From the NCBI GenBank assembly GCA_913058555.1, contig CAJXRJ010000040.1, positions 1-19,814 on the forward strand: a stretch of 19,814 nucleotides of DNA, written 5' to 3'. Shown piece by piece: positions 7,500 to 15,043 of the stretch; positions within the stretch are counted from its first letter, which is position 1; every line of letters begins with the position of its first letter. The DNA comes from an uncultured bacterium (GTDB lineage Bacteria > Planctomycetota > UBA1135 > GCA-002686595). The position numbers and the translations under genes are program-made. The notes below the pieces were generated by a model, which saw only the letters and a program-made list of their open reading frames with translations, was not told the DNA's origin and did no database searches.

Positions 7500-8648
7500 C
7501 TGTCGTCCTCCCCGAACCGGAGCTCGGTCGTGAGTCCGGGGCGAATCGTGGCGTAGAACTCCAGAGTCTTACCCCTCTCATCGTGGGTCCGTACCCGGTA
7601 GACGCCCGGCTTCAGGCTCAGATGGGTGGGGTTCTCGTCGTTGACGCCACGGTGATTCCGGACGCGCTCGACGAGCTCATCGGCGCCTCGGATCACCTCG
7701 TAGGGTCGATGCGGAAAGTACTCGATGTCCCCGTCGTTGACCTTGAACGTCGGCGTGTAGACAACGAGGGTTCCAAGCTCCTCGGACGGCGCCGTATCCC
7801 GATCGAGTGGATCAACCGACCCCAGCACCCCGACCCCTGGGTAGTGATGTCGGACGATCGCTTGCCCGGCGCTGCTCGTCGCCCATTGGACGAATCGATC
7901 CACGCCCGGCGTGCCAGGTCGCCACAGAAGGTACAGGGGGCGAGCGATCGGGTACTCGTAGTCGTATAGAGAGGGCGCACGCCCATCGATCTTCAGCGCG
8001 CGCACGCGTTCGTTCGTGGGATCCAGAAAGGCAAAGCTGATGAAGCCGATGGCACCCGGTGTCTCAGCCACCCGATCGAGAATCGCCGAATCCGGGGCAG
8101 CGATTTCCGCGGCGGCGTACGGGGTCTCTCCCATGATCTGGGCCCGGAATACGTCACGGGTCGCCGATCCCTTGTCGACCAGGAATGGCCGGATCGGAAG
8201 GGGGTCCCCGCCGAGGCTCGCCCAGTCCGTGAGCTCGCCCCCGTAGATCTGGCGTAGCGCATGACTCGACAACCCTTCGAGCGCAATCCCGTCGTTCACG
8301 ATGACGGCCAGCGCGTCCCGGCCGATCATCACGGCGGCCAACTCCGCTCCGGGCCACCGCCGAGCCTGGTTCCCGGGCGATGCCTGCGAGATCGGCGGCA
8401 CCTGAGAGGATCGCCCTCTCGCCGCCATCGCTCTCGGGTGCCGTCTCAATGGAAAAGTCCACGTCGGGCAAGGTCTGGCCCGCCTCGCGAATGAAGAAGG
8501 CCACGGTCGACGACCCGACGTAGCTGAGCGTTACTGGAGCGTGGTTTGGTTCCGTGGCGCGACAGCCCAGCGTGCCCGCGGCAAGCGCCGCGATCGCCAT
8601 CCCAGCCGCGGTCCTTCGTCCCTTCGTCCTATCAGTCCATCGAGTCAT
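7496..8648 (-). pseudogene. PstS-like phosphate-binding lipoprotein gene split by a frameshift
   Basis: Two frames together encode one PstS-family protein. Frame one (ATG at 8648, AGGAG at 8658-8662) gives a lipoprotein-type signal ending TLGC (Cys29), then LSYVGSSTVAFF and AILSGAADLAGIAREP, the N-terminal lobe with its phosphate-binding GSST loop. Near 8365-8385 the homology jumps by one base to frame two: AAVMIGRDALAVIVNDG, LRQIYGGELTDWASLGG, FLVDKGSATRDVF, GAIGFISFAFL and YPIARPLYLLW. Frame two continues for about 100 residues past the usual PstS end, with a region (TLVVYTPTFKVNDGDIEYF, LKPGVYRVRT) resembling a small beta-sandwich. It is coupled to the porin gene by a 4-bp overlap. No pstCAB genes are in the window. 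The shift may be a true mutation or a sequencing error beside CCCGGG. A programmed shift is less likely. Confidence 0.8.
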
Positions 8649-9142
8649 CAAAAACGGCTCCTCAAGCTCCACTTCGCGGGCCCACTTGATCGGACTGGCG
8701 AGGGTCCCGCTCGCCCTTGCGGCGAGGAGAGCAGGGCTGCCAGAAGGTCCGATCGATCCGGATCAGTCAGCCCAGTCGGGCCCGATACATCGTAGCCACC
8801 GCCAGCCTCCGCCAACGGCCTGAAGTGCCGAAGCAGGGACGATTCTCAATCGATGAAAAAGCCGATTGGGCTTCGGCGTTGAGCGACCAATAGCGACCTT
8901 GCCATGGCGCCGGCGAGCCCCTTCATCGGCCTTCACACGGGGACCCTTCATTCATCGGGTCGGCGATGGGCCGCCGAGTGACGACGTCGCCGCCCGTTGC
9001 CCCCAGCCATTCGTCAGTGGGGGAGTATCGTATGGGGGCTACTGAGCCTGGCTCGGTGCTTCGCTGCGGTGGAACCAAGTTCTCGGGATTCGTTGAGACG
9101 GCACCTGGCTCGGGGGGACAGTCCCCCTGGAGACCCTGAACC
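8649..9142. promoter_or_regulatory. Divergent intergenic region of 494 bp
   Basis: This gap lies between the minus-strand pstS-like gene and the plus-strand sigma-factor gene. Short frames on both strands have no protein-like features. It contains AGGAG (8658-8662) for pstS, three nearby CCTTCA words (about 8920, 8930 and 8945) and a 15-bp palindrome at 9113-9127. No clear promoter could be assigned for either gene. A TACGAT-like hexamer on the minus strand near 8793 and TATCGT near 9026 are weak candidates. Confidence 0.45.
9113..9127. promoter_or_regulatory. 15-bp palindrome GGGGGACAGTCCCCC before the sigma-factor gene
   Basis: Perfect 7-bp arms surround one central base, 16 bp before the ATG at 9143. 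As DNA it could be an operator. As RNA it would form a 5-bp all-GC stem with a 5-nt loop immediately before the likely ribosome binding sequence CTGGAG. Either could control expression of the sigma factor. Confidence 0.45.
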
Positions 9143-11689
9143 ATGACGCCATTTGATCTCGAGACCCTCCGGGCCCAGGAGCCCCAGCTTCGCCGCCTCG
9201 CCCGCGCCATCGTGGGGGACGCTTATGCGGACGACGTAGTCCAGGACGCCTGGACGGCGGCCCTCACCCACAGCGGCGACGCCCCGGAGAGCTGGGGTGC
9301 GTGGCTCAACCGTGTCACCCGCAACCTAGCCTGGAAGCGTCGGAAACGGGACGGGAATGAGCGGGATCGCGCCCTGGCCGCGTTTGGGGGGGAGCACCAT
9401 GTGCCTCCCGCGGATGACGTGGTCGCCCGCGTCGAGGAGAAGCACGTCCTTGAGAGGGCGATTCTCGACCTCGACGAACCCTATCGCTCGGTGCTTCTGT
9501 GGAGGTACTACGAGGATCTGACCGTGGAAGAGGTCTCCCGCCGTGCCGGCACGGTTCCGTCAACGACGCGCACGCATTTGCAGCGCGGGCTGGAGCGGCT
9601 TCGGGCACGGTTGGAATCCGAGAAGGGACCGGAGTGGCGCATGGCGCTGATCCCCTTCCTCCGTCCGAAGGCGGCCGCCGTGAAGACGGCCGCCGCGGCG
9701 GGAGCTTCCGGGGTAGCCACTATGACGGTCTTCAAACTGCTCTTCGCGTGCATCTTGGTCGCGGCGCTAGGCGCATTCAGTCTGGAGCGATTCCAGATTG
9801 GTGGAGGGGGCGGTTTCACGCTCGCTGACCTGGAGGTCTCCCGCCCCGAAGCGCCTGAGCCTCCCCGGGAGGCGCCCGTTCGCATGGCTGACCCTGAGCC
9901 GCCCGGGGCGAGTGTTCGATCGGAGAAGACGGCCATCGCTGCCCCAGTGGCCCCGGCGGAGCCCGCGGCCGCTGAGGACAAGACGGCCCTACAGCTGGTC
10001 GATTACGTGAGTGGCCGTCCATTTCCGGGCGTCACCTTCAAGGTTCGCTACCAGGTGAAGAAGCGGAAGTTCTTCTTCACAAGAACGGAGCAGGCGACGA
10101 TCGAGTTGACCACCGACGCGGAGGGACGCGCGACGCTTCCCGCAGCGGCGGATCGCGAGGGCCTCGTGCTCGGCAGTCCGATCTTCGGGAGCGTCACACC
10201 AGTTCCCGCGGGAGACACGGCCTCCTACACACGGGAACAGTACCTCAAGATTCTTGAGGTGCTCGATGACGGCACGGTCCAGCTCTCCGCCGAGCCCTGC
10301 GATGCGTTCTGGGTCCGCCTCCCTGAGGGGCTCGGCCCGGAGGAGATCGCCGCCGTGGATGCGAAGCTCATGGTCCGGTCCTTCGGGTCGCTGTCCGCGC
10401 TCAGCTCGCCTATCGCGCCGCTCGCGGCCAGGGGCCGCGACCTCCTGTTCCTGACCCCAAGCTACATCGATGATCAGCGCTGGAAGGACCACGAGGTCGC
10501 CACGATGCACATCGCCACGACCGACGAGGGGCCCAGTTTCCATGCCAAGGTCCGCCGCGGCCAGAACCTCGGCGACGAGCCCAGCCTGGCGATTCGGTGC
10601 AACGAGATGGTTCAGCGCCTCACCTTGGTGGACGAACGAACCGGCGCCCCGGTCGGGGGTGCCCATGTTTCGATCAATCAGTCAAGCAACTGGCATCGCG
10701 GTCACGGCGACGCTTATGGCAGCTCTGTGACCAATGGGGAAGGGCGCGCGAGGTTCATCGGCATCCCGCACGGAGCCTTGCACCTCCACGTGACCTGCGA
10801 AGGCTACGAGCGGCTGGCCGTCCAGCGGGAGTTCACGGGCTTCGAAGACGTCACCCTCAAGGTGCGCAAGAAGAGTGACCTTCGCCCCGTCACGGTCACC
10901 CTCGTGTCCAAGAAGGGAAGCGCGCCGTTCGCGATCGATCTCGCGGCGTACGACAACGTGGAGCAGGGGGCATTCGAGCGTTTGTCGTCGATCGACTGCC
11001 GCCGCAAGGGAGCGGGATGGACCGGGTCCTTGGTTCTTCAGCACGTGCCTGCGCGCCCGGTGTTTCTAGATCTGAGCTTCTACACGCGGTCCTACGACCG
11101 TATCGGGCCGATCACCATCGAGCCGAACCAGGACAAGATCACGATCGACGTGGGCGAAGAGATGACTGTTCTCGGCCTACGGCTGCGGGTTCCCGATGGG
11201 GTGGAAGTGGAGTATCAGCAGCGGGTCGGCACTGGCCAGCAGTACTCCTACGGGGGGCCCCATTCGGATGGCGCGTGGATCACATCGGTCCCAGACGACG
11301 GCCGTCCCATCCACTGGATCGTCCAGGCGCCCGGCTACATTCCGGTGGTGGGGACCCGCGACGACTTCTTTGAGGGCACCCACGAGGGGAGGCGCTTCTA
11401 TGGGGTTGCCCCGCAGATGGTGGAGGGCAACGGATGCCTCCTCAGTGCCGAGTGGCGCGCCGTGCCTGATGGAGTGCCTGCTCACTTCGCGACCAAGAAG
11501 CCCATCGAGGGCGTGCGCTTCACCCGCACGGACACCGGCGAGCTGCTCGGGGTCACCGACGCCTCAGGCTACGTGGTCCTTGCGAGCGCCGAGCCGCTTG
11601 GGAAGGTCACGGCCACGTACCGGGGCAAGTCGCAGACCCACGCGCACGTCCAGGGCTTCCCTGGCCTCGGCTTCTACTTCAAGCCGTGA
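9143..11689 (+). CDS. ECF-type sigma factor fused to a membrane segment and a large extracytoplasmic region
   Basis: This is an 848-residue protein. Residues 11-80 are sigma-70 region 2 (DDVVQDAWTAAL at 30-41, WLNRVTRNLAWKRRKR at 54-69). Residues 103-158 are region 4 with its helix-turn-helix (LTVEEVSRRAG... STTRTHLQRGLERLR). A single hydrophobic helix follows (about 194-212, VFKLLFACILVAALGAF), then a Pro/Ala-rich linker (234-278) and about 570 residues of beta-rich sequence. This last part includes carboxypeptidase-regulatory-like units (LVDYVSGRPFPGVTFKV at 285-301, LTLVDERTGAPVGGAHVSI at 493-511, TDASGYVVL at 805-813). A standard ECF factor is about 180 residues, so most of this protein lies outside the cytoplasm. 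It probably directs transcription in response to an envelope signal; no separate anti-sigma gene is adjacent. GGAG lies 10 nt before the ATG. Confidence 0.9.
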   Translation: MTPFDLETLRAQEPQLRRLARAIVGDAYADDVVQDAWTAALTHSGDAPESWGAWLNRVTRNLAWKRRKRDGNERDRALAAFGGEHHVPPADDVVARVEEKHVLERAILDLDEPYRSVLLWRYYEDLTVEEVSRRAGTVPSTTRTHLQRGLERLRARLESEKGPEWRMALIPFLRPKAAAVKTAAAAGASGVATMTVFKLLFACILVAALGAFSLERFQIGGGGGFTLADLEVSRPEAPEPPREAPVRMADPEPPGASVRSEKTAIAAPVAPAEPAAAEDKTALQLVDYVSGRPFPGVTFKVRYQVKKRKFFFTRTEQATIELTTDAEGRATLPAAADREGLVLGSPIFGSVTPVPAGDTASYTREQYLKILEVLDDGTVQLSAEPCDAFWVRLPEGLGPEEIAAVDAKLMVRSFGSLSALSSPIAPLAARGRDLLFLTPSYIDDQRWKDHEVATMHIATTDEGPSFHAKVRRGQNLGDEPSLAIRCNEMVQRLTLVDERTGAPVGGAHVSINQSSNWHRGHGDAYGSSVTNGEGRARFIGIPHGALHLHVTCEGYERLAVQREFTGFEDVTLKVRKKSDLRPVTVTLVSKKGSAPFAIDLAAYDNVEQGAFERLSSIDCRRKGAGWTGSLVLQHVPARPVFLDLSFYTRSYDRIGPITIEPNQDKITIDVGEEMTVLGLRLRVPDGVEVEYQQRVGTGQQYSYGGPHSDGAWITSVPDDGRPIHWIVQAPGYIPVVGTRDDFFEGTHEGRRFYGVAPQMVEGNGCLLSAEWRAVPDGVPAHFATKKPIEGVRFTRTDTGELLGVTDASGYVVLASAEPLGKVTATYRGKSQTHAHVQGFPGLGFYFKP

Positions 11690-11796
11690 TGGGCTTTGGC
11701 CTTTCGATTTGGTCGCGGACCTATCCCGTAGCCGCGCACCGTCCACCCACGACCCCTAAGATCGCTATGAACTGCTTCCATTTCCCACTCGCCCCC

Positions 11797-12150
11797 ATGG
11801 TCCGGCGCATGACCGCCCTCGTCGGCATTGCCACGCTCGCCCTCACGCCTGGCTGCGTCATCGTGTCGGACAGCGGGCACGACGTTTCCGGCAGCTTCGT
11901 CTCCAGGTCGACCCTCGAGCAGATCGAGCCAGGCGTCACCAAGGGCTACGTCACGACGCTGCTCGGCGACCCCACGAGCCAGACCCCGGTCGACGGGCTC
12001 ACCGAGGTCTGGCGCTGGACGTCGTACGAGTCGCGGAACAGTAGCGCCAAGGTATTCCTCCTCCTGAGCGACACCAACCGCAGCCAGGTCGCGCGGAGCA
12101 CGTTCGTCGAATTCGCCGACGGCGTTGTGTCGAAGGCCTGGCAGGACTAA
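11797..12150 (+). CDS. Small BamE/SmpA-like lipoprotein
   Basis: This protein has 117 residues from the ATG at 11797. The signal MVRRMTALVGIATLALTPGC has two arginines, a hydrophobic core and Cys20 in a slightly non-standard lipobox (TPGC). The mature part contains LEQIEPGVTKGYVTTLLGDP followed by TEVWRW, the SmpA/OmlA/BamE-type fold signature seen in small outer-membrane lipoproteins. Such domains usually bind partner envelope proteins; whether this is a beta-barrel assembly factor or a generic relative cannot be told. In-frame ATGs at 11767 and 11809 are alternatives. The one at 11797 is chosen because it gives a compact signal peptide and shares the C-rich, Shine-Dalgarno-free context of other starts here. 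TAAGAT at 11757-11762 is a plausible -10 element. Confidence 0.75.
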   Translation: MVRRMTALVGIATLALTPGCVIVSDSGHDVSGSFVSRSTLEQIEPGVTKGYVTTLLGDPTSQTPVDGLTEVWRWTSYESRNSSAKVFLLLSDTNRSQVARSTFVEFADGVVSKAWQD

Positions 12151-12213
12151 TGCCCTATTCTTGGGGGCTCAGATGGCTCGGCGGCACAGATGGGGGCGAA
12201 CGCTCAACCTATG

Positions 12214-12261
12214 CCTAGGATTCTTAGGTATAGTCCGGGGGTGACACCTAGAACACCTAGG
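12214..12261. promoter_or_regulatory. PadR promoter with twin inverted-repeat operators
   Basis: CCTAGGATTCTTAGG (12214-12228) is a 15-bp near-palindrome with one mismatched pair. CCTAGAACACCTAGG (12247-12261) has perfect CCTAG/CTAGG arms and a 5-base spacer. Their centres are 33 bp apart, about three helical turns, so a protein could bind both on one face. A TATAGT hexamer (12229-12234) sits directly after the first site. The second site lies at the start of the PadR coding sequence. This fits autoregulation, which is usual for PadR proteins. Confidence 0.6.
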
Positions 12262-12618
12262 GCCGGGGCCCATCCCCGGGCCCACTCCAAGGACCTCGTC
12301 GCCGCTTCGGCCACGCCCCTCGTCCTGAGCATCCTCGAGGGGGGGGACAGCTACGGCTACGGGATCATCCAGCAGATTGCCGAGGCCTCTGACGGTCGCA
12401 TGCAATGGGCCGAAGGCATGCTCTACCCCATCCTTCACCGCCTCGAAAAGCAGGGCTTGGTCAAGTCCTACTGGGGCCAGGCCGAGAGCGGCCGCAAGCG
12501 CAAGTACTACTCACTGCGCAGGCCCGGTCGCGTCGCCCTCAACCAGCAGCGCCAGTCCTGGAGCGATGTCTTCGCCCTGCTCCAAAGCTTCAAGGAGACC
12601 CCCGCATGTTCGAGCTAG
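12241..12618 (+). CDS. PadR-family transcriptional regulator
   Basis: This protein has 125 residues from the GTG at 12241. After a basic, disordered-looking N-terminus, the winged helix-turn-helix runs from KDLVAASATPLVLSILEGG through YGYGIIQQI and MLYPILHRLEKQGLV to the wing ESGRKRKYYSLRRPGR. This is the classic PadR N-terminal domain. The C-terminal domain is short, as in the small PadR class that is paired with HAAS or permease-prefix membrane proteins. The start is uncertain: in-frame ATGs at 12190 and 12211 lack a ribosome binding site. The TATAGT hexamer would place transcription start at or near 12241, suggesting a leaderless message beginning with GTG. The next gene overlaps by 13 bp. 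Likely targets are its own operon, through the CCTAG inverted repeats. Confidence 0.87.
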   Translation: MTPRTPRAGAHPRAHSKDLVAASATPLVLSILEGGDSYGYGIIQQIAEASDGRMQWAEGMLYPILHRLEKQGLVKSYWGQAESGRKRKYYSLRRPGRVALNQQRQSWSDVFALLQSFKETPACSS

Positions 12619-13097
12619 CGAAAGCCGCCCAGGAATGGGCGGAGCGAGTCCACGGGCCCGGTCCCCGGAGCCAAGAGCGCATCGATGAGCTGGTGGACCA
12701 CCTCCTCTGCACCGCGGACGAGATGGTGCAGGCCGGCCTAGATCCTCGGGAGGCCTTTCAGCGGGCCACGGAGCGGCTCGGTTCCCCGGCGGAGCTTGCC
12801 CGCGAACACCGTCTGGAGCAGGGATGGATCAGCCGCCTGCTCAGCGGCGTGAAGGTTCTCACGTGCGGAGATGAGGCAGCCAAGCGCGCGCTCTTGAGCC
12901 CCAAGCAGGCGACCGCCGCGATCATTGGGGTTTCCCTCTTGGCCGCTGCGGCGATGCTGCTGCAGGCGATCTTCTTCGATCAGCTGAACAACTCGACGTC
13001 GAGCTTCTTCATCATCGCCATCTGGTTCGTGCCCTACGCCGCTCTCAGTCAGCTCGCCGCCCCCGACAAACGGGACTGCAAGAAGCGGCTGGGCTAG
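12606..13097 (+). CDS. HAAS/permease-prefix-type small membrane protein
   Basis: This protein has 163 residues. Residues 1-75 form a helical HAAS/permease-prefix-like domain with ERIDELVDHL and GLDPREAFQRATERLGSP (44-61). Two hydrophobic helices follow (about 102-123 and 132-152), and then a charged tail, DKRDCKKRLG. The ATG is inside the end of the PadR gene (13-bp overlap) and has AAGGAG at 12592-12597, 8 nt upstream. The longer upstream frame is a shadow of PadR. Such proteins are commonly encoded next to PadR regulators and are thought to transmit or respond to an envelope signal. Here there is no fused ABC permease, only two membrane segments. The function in this operon is inferred from the family pairing alone. 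Confidence 0.82.
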   Translation: MFELAKAAQEWAERVHGPGPRSQERIDELVDHLLCTADEMVQAGLDPREAFQRATERLGSPAELAREHRLEQGWISRLLSGVKVLTCGDEAAKRALLSPKQATAAIIGVSLLAAAAMLLQAIFFDQLNNSTSSFFIIAIWFVPYAALSQLAAPDKRDCKKRLG

Positions 13098-13149
13098 GGA
13101 TCCTGCGCAGGTCTCTGCGGCACAGGACCAGCCTGGCTGGCCACACTTT

Positions 13150-13167
13150 GGGGAAGTCCTCCCCTTT
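13150..13167 (+). terminator. Terminator-like hairpin after the PadR operon
   Basis: GGGGA, a 5-nt loop, and TCCCC are followed directly by TTT, 53 bp after the stop of the HAAS-like gene. The stem is short and the T-run is only three bases, so the call is tentative. A 13-bp palindrome CCAGCCTGGCTGG (13128-13140) lies just before it. Confidence 0.4.
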
Positions 13168-13260
13168 CGCATTCGGTACCGCGGAAGCACGTACGGGGAC
13201 AGGGCGAGACTTGAAATCAGTGATGCGACTGCTTCCGTAGCTGAATCTTCGGCGCCGGGC

Positions 13261-13266
13261 TACGCT
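13261..13266 (+). promoter_or_regulatory. Candidate -10 element TACGCT
   Basis: TACGCT lies 43 bp before the ATG at 13304. It is followed by the 12-base word ACTCGCTGCTTC (13273-13284), which also occurs at 15382-15393 after TATGCT and before the ATG at 15415. No clear -35 box is seen. Confidence 0.4.
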
Positions 13267-13303
13267 CGGAGAACTCGCTGCTTCCCGAACCACGCTCGCT
13301 CCC

Positions 13304-15043
13304 ATGAATCATTCTCTGTCGGCTCTTCTCGCTGCCGGTTGCCTGACAATCTCGCCCTCCTTCGCGGACACGATTTACGTCGACGCAGGCCTCACCACGG
13401 GGGCCAATGATGGCACGTCGTGGGCGGACGCTTTCCAAGGCGAGGGGGGGCTGGATGAGGCACTCATCGCCCGCACCCCCGCCGATGTCATCTGGGTCGC
13501 CGAAGGGCGCTACCGGCCTACCCGGGATCAAGAACTCGGCCGCTTTACCTATGCGATTGACGGACGGATACGCATGTACGGTGGGTTTGCCGGCGGAGAG
13601 AGCACGCTTGGCGAACGACCGCCGTTGGGTGCCGCTCAGACGATCTTGGACGGGGATCTGTTGGGCGACGATGGATCTCCTGGCGGCTCGAAGGCTGATA
13701 ACACCGGGCACCTGTTGGCCCTTTGGAACGTAGACGGTCTGTTCAATCGGATCACCATCGAAGGCGGGTATGCGTGGAACGGTCAACAGATCGGCGGGGC
13801 TGTACAGGTAGGGGGAGCACAGGGGGTCCTGGTTAGCTTCACCAGCTGCACGTTCCGGCAGAACTCCGCCCAGGTCGAGGGGGGCGCCATCGCGGCACGG
13901 ACAGTGTTCGGAGGGAATGTGAACCTCTTCAACTGCCGCTTCCTGGACAACCGCGTGGGTACGTGGGGCGGGGCCCTGTGGATGGGTGGCACAGGCCAGC
14001 TCCGAATCGACTCCTGCGAGTTCAGCGGCAATAGTGCCGGGGGTGGAGGGGCCCTTTGGCTGGATGGGAGTTCGCTGGACGTGACCGTGCAGAACTCCGT
14101 TTTCGCGATGAATGAAGCGCGGGCGCCCTGGGGCGCGGGCGCGATCTACGCCAACTCCGACGACTCGAGTGCCCTCCAGGTCGATGGCTGCACGATCTAC
14201 GGGAATCGTGCCTTGGCCAGCGGTTGGGGGGGATTGATCATCGTGAGGTTTCCGTTGACGGTGACCCATTCGATTCTTTGGGGCAACGTCGGTAATGGCG
14301 GAGGCTCCGGAGCGGATTCACAAGTCTGGGTGTCAAGCGGATCCGCATCGCCCCAGGTGAGCTATTCGATCATCCAAGGCTGGACGGGCGGCGGGACGGG
14401 GAACCTCAGCGTCGACCCGATGCTCACGGATCCGATGGGCGGGGACTTCGAACCCATGGCAGGATCGCCCGCGGTCGACGCCGGCGGCCCCTTGGATCCA
14501 GCGGCGCCCGGCATCGGCGACTTCCTGTTGAACCGACGCCGTGTCGACGATCCTCAGACCGTGGATACCGGCGTGGGGCCTGCACCGATGATTGACATTG
14601 GAGCCGTGGAGCGCGGCGTGGGCGCGATCGGCAAGGCCGTGTGCGTTGTGAACCGTAACTCGACCGGGGCGCGGGGCAAAGTGGACGCGTTTGGGTCCGA
14701 CATCGCGACCGACAACAACTTCACACTAGTGGCGAGCGATCTTCCGCCGCAGCAGTTCGGGATCTTCATCGTGAGTCGCGACACTGGCTTCGTCCCGTCG
14801 ACGAGCGGAGCGTCGTTGTGCTTGGCCGGTGCCATCTCGCGCATCACCGGGCCGGGTCAAGTGCTGAGCTCGGGCGCGGCAGGCCAGTTCTCCCTGGCGC
14901 TCGACCTCACGGCGATGCCCACTCACTCAGGATTCACGACCGTCATGGCGGGGCAGTCTTGGTCCTTCCAGGCCTGGCACCGCGACGTGGCAGGTAGCTT
15001 CGGATACGGATTCGCCGACGCGACGACCGTGGACTTCCGGTAG
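13304..15043 (+). CDS. Secreted right-handed beta-helix protein with shared C-terminal domain
   Basis: This 579-residue exported protein has a signal peptide of about 21 residues. YVDAGLTTGANDGTSWADAF (25-44) is the usual opening of parallel beta-helix/polymorphic outer-membrane-like proteins. Repeated turns follow, with the patterns C-F-x-x-N-x-A and GGA-I/L (TFRQNSAQVEGGAI, RFLDNRVGTWGGAL, EFSGNSAGGGGAL, TIYGNRA). SPAVDAGG (388-395) and IDIGAVE (430-436) are typical of the end of such helices. Residues 445-579 are the shared C-terminal domain (CVVNRNSTG, LPPQQFGIF, ASLCLAGAI, WSFQAWHRD, closing TVDFR). No catalytic residues of a known polysaccharide lyase were identified; carbohydrate binding or adhesion is possible. 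The start has a C-rich context (CTCCC-ATG) and no Shine-Dalgarno. Confidence 0.88.
   Translation: MNHSLSALLAAGCLTISPSFADTIYVDAGLTTGANDGTSWADAFQGEGGLDEALIARTPADVIWVAEGRYRPTRDQELGRFTYAIDGRIRMYGGFAGGESTLGERPPLGAAQTILDGDLLGDDGSPGGSKADNTGHLLALWNVDGLFNRITIEGGYAWNGQQIGGAVQVGGAQGVLVSFTSCTFRQNSAQVEGGAIAARTVFGGNVNLFNCRFLDNRVGTWGGALWMGGTGQLRIDSCEFSGNSAGGGGALWLDGSSLDVTVQNSVFAMNEARAPWGAGAIYANSDDSSALQVDGCTIYGNRALASGWGGLIIVRFPLTVTHSILWGNVGNGGGSGADSQVWVSSGSASPQVSYSIIQGWTGGGTGNLSVDPMLTDPMGGDFEPMAGSPAVDAGGPLDPAAPGIGDFLLNRRRVDDPQTVDTGVGPAPMIDIGAVERGVGAIGKAVCVVNRNSTGARGKVDAFGSDIATDNNFTLVASDLPPQQFGIFIVSRDTGFVPSTSGASLCLAGAISRITGPGQVLSSGAAGQFSLALDLTAMPTHSGFTTVMAGQSWSFQAWHRDVAGSFGYGFADATTVDFR

Noticed and set aside
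7496..8449. The 317-codon frame as a complete independent gene
   Set aside because: Its first 30 residues are out-of-frame sequence, and the true N-terminus with lipoprotein signal and GSST loop lies in the neighbouring frame.
8918..8959. Three CCTTCA words as a possible Pho-type direct repeat upstream of pstS
   Set aside because: The spacing is irregular (10 and 15 bp), the site is about 270 bp from the start codon, and it does not match a known Pho box.
13217..14269. A 350-codon minus-strand frame opposite the beta-helix gene
   Set aside because: High GC content opens the opposite strand. The translation is Pro/Arg/His-rich without recognisable motifs, while the plus strand has a signal peptide and beta-helix repeats.
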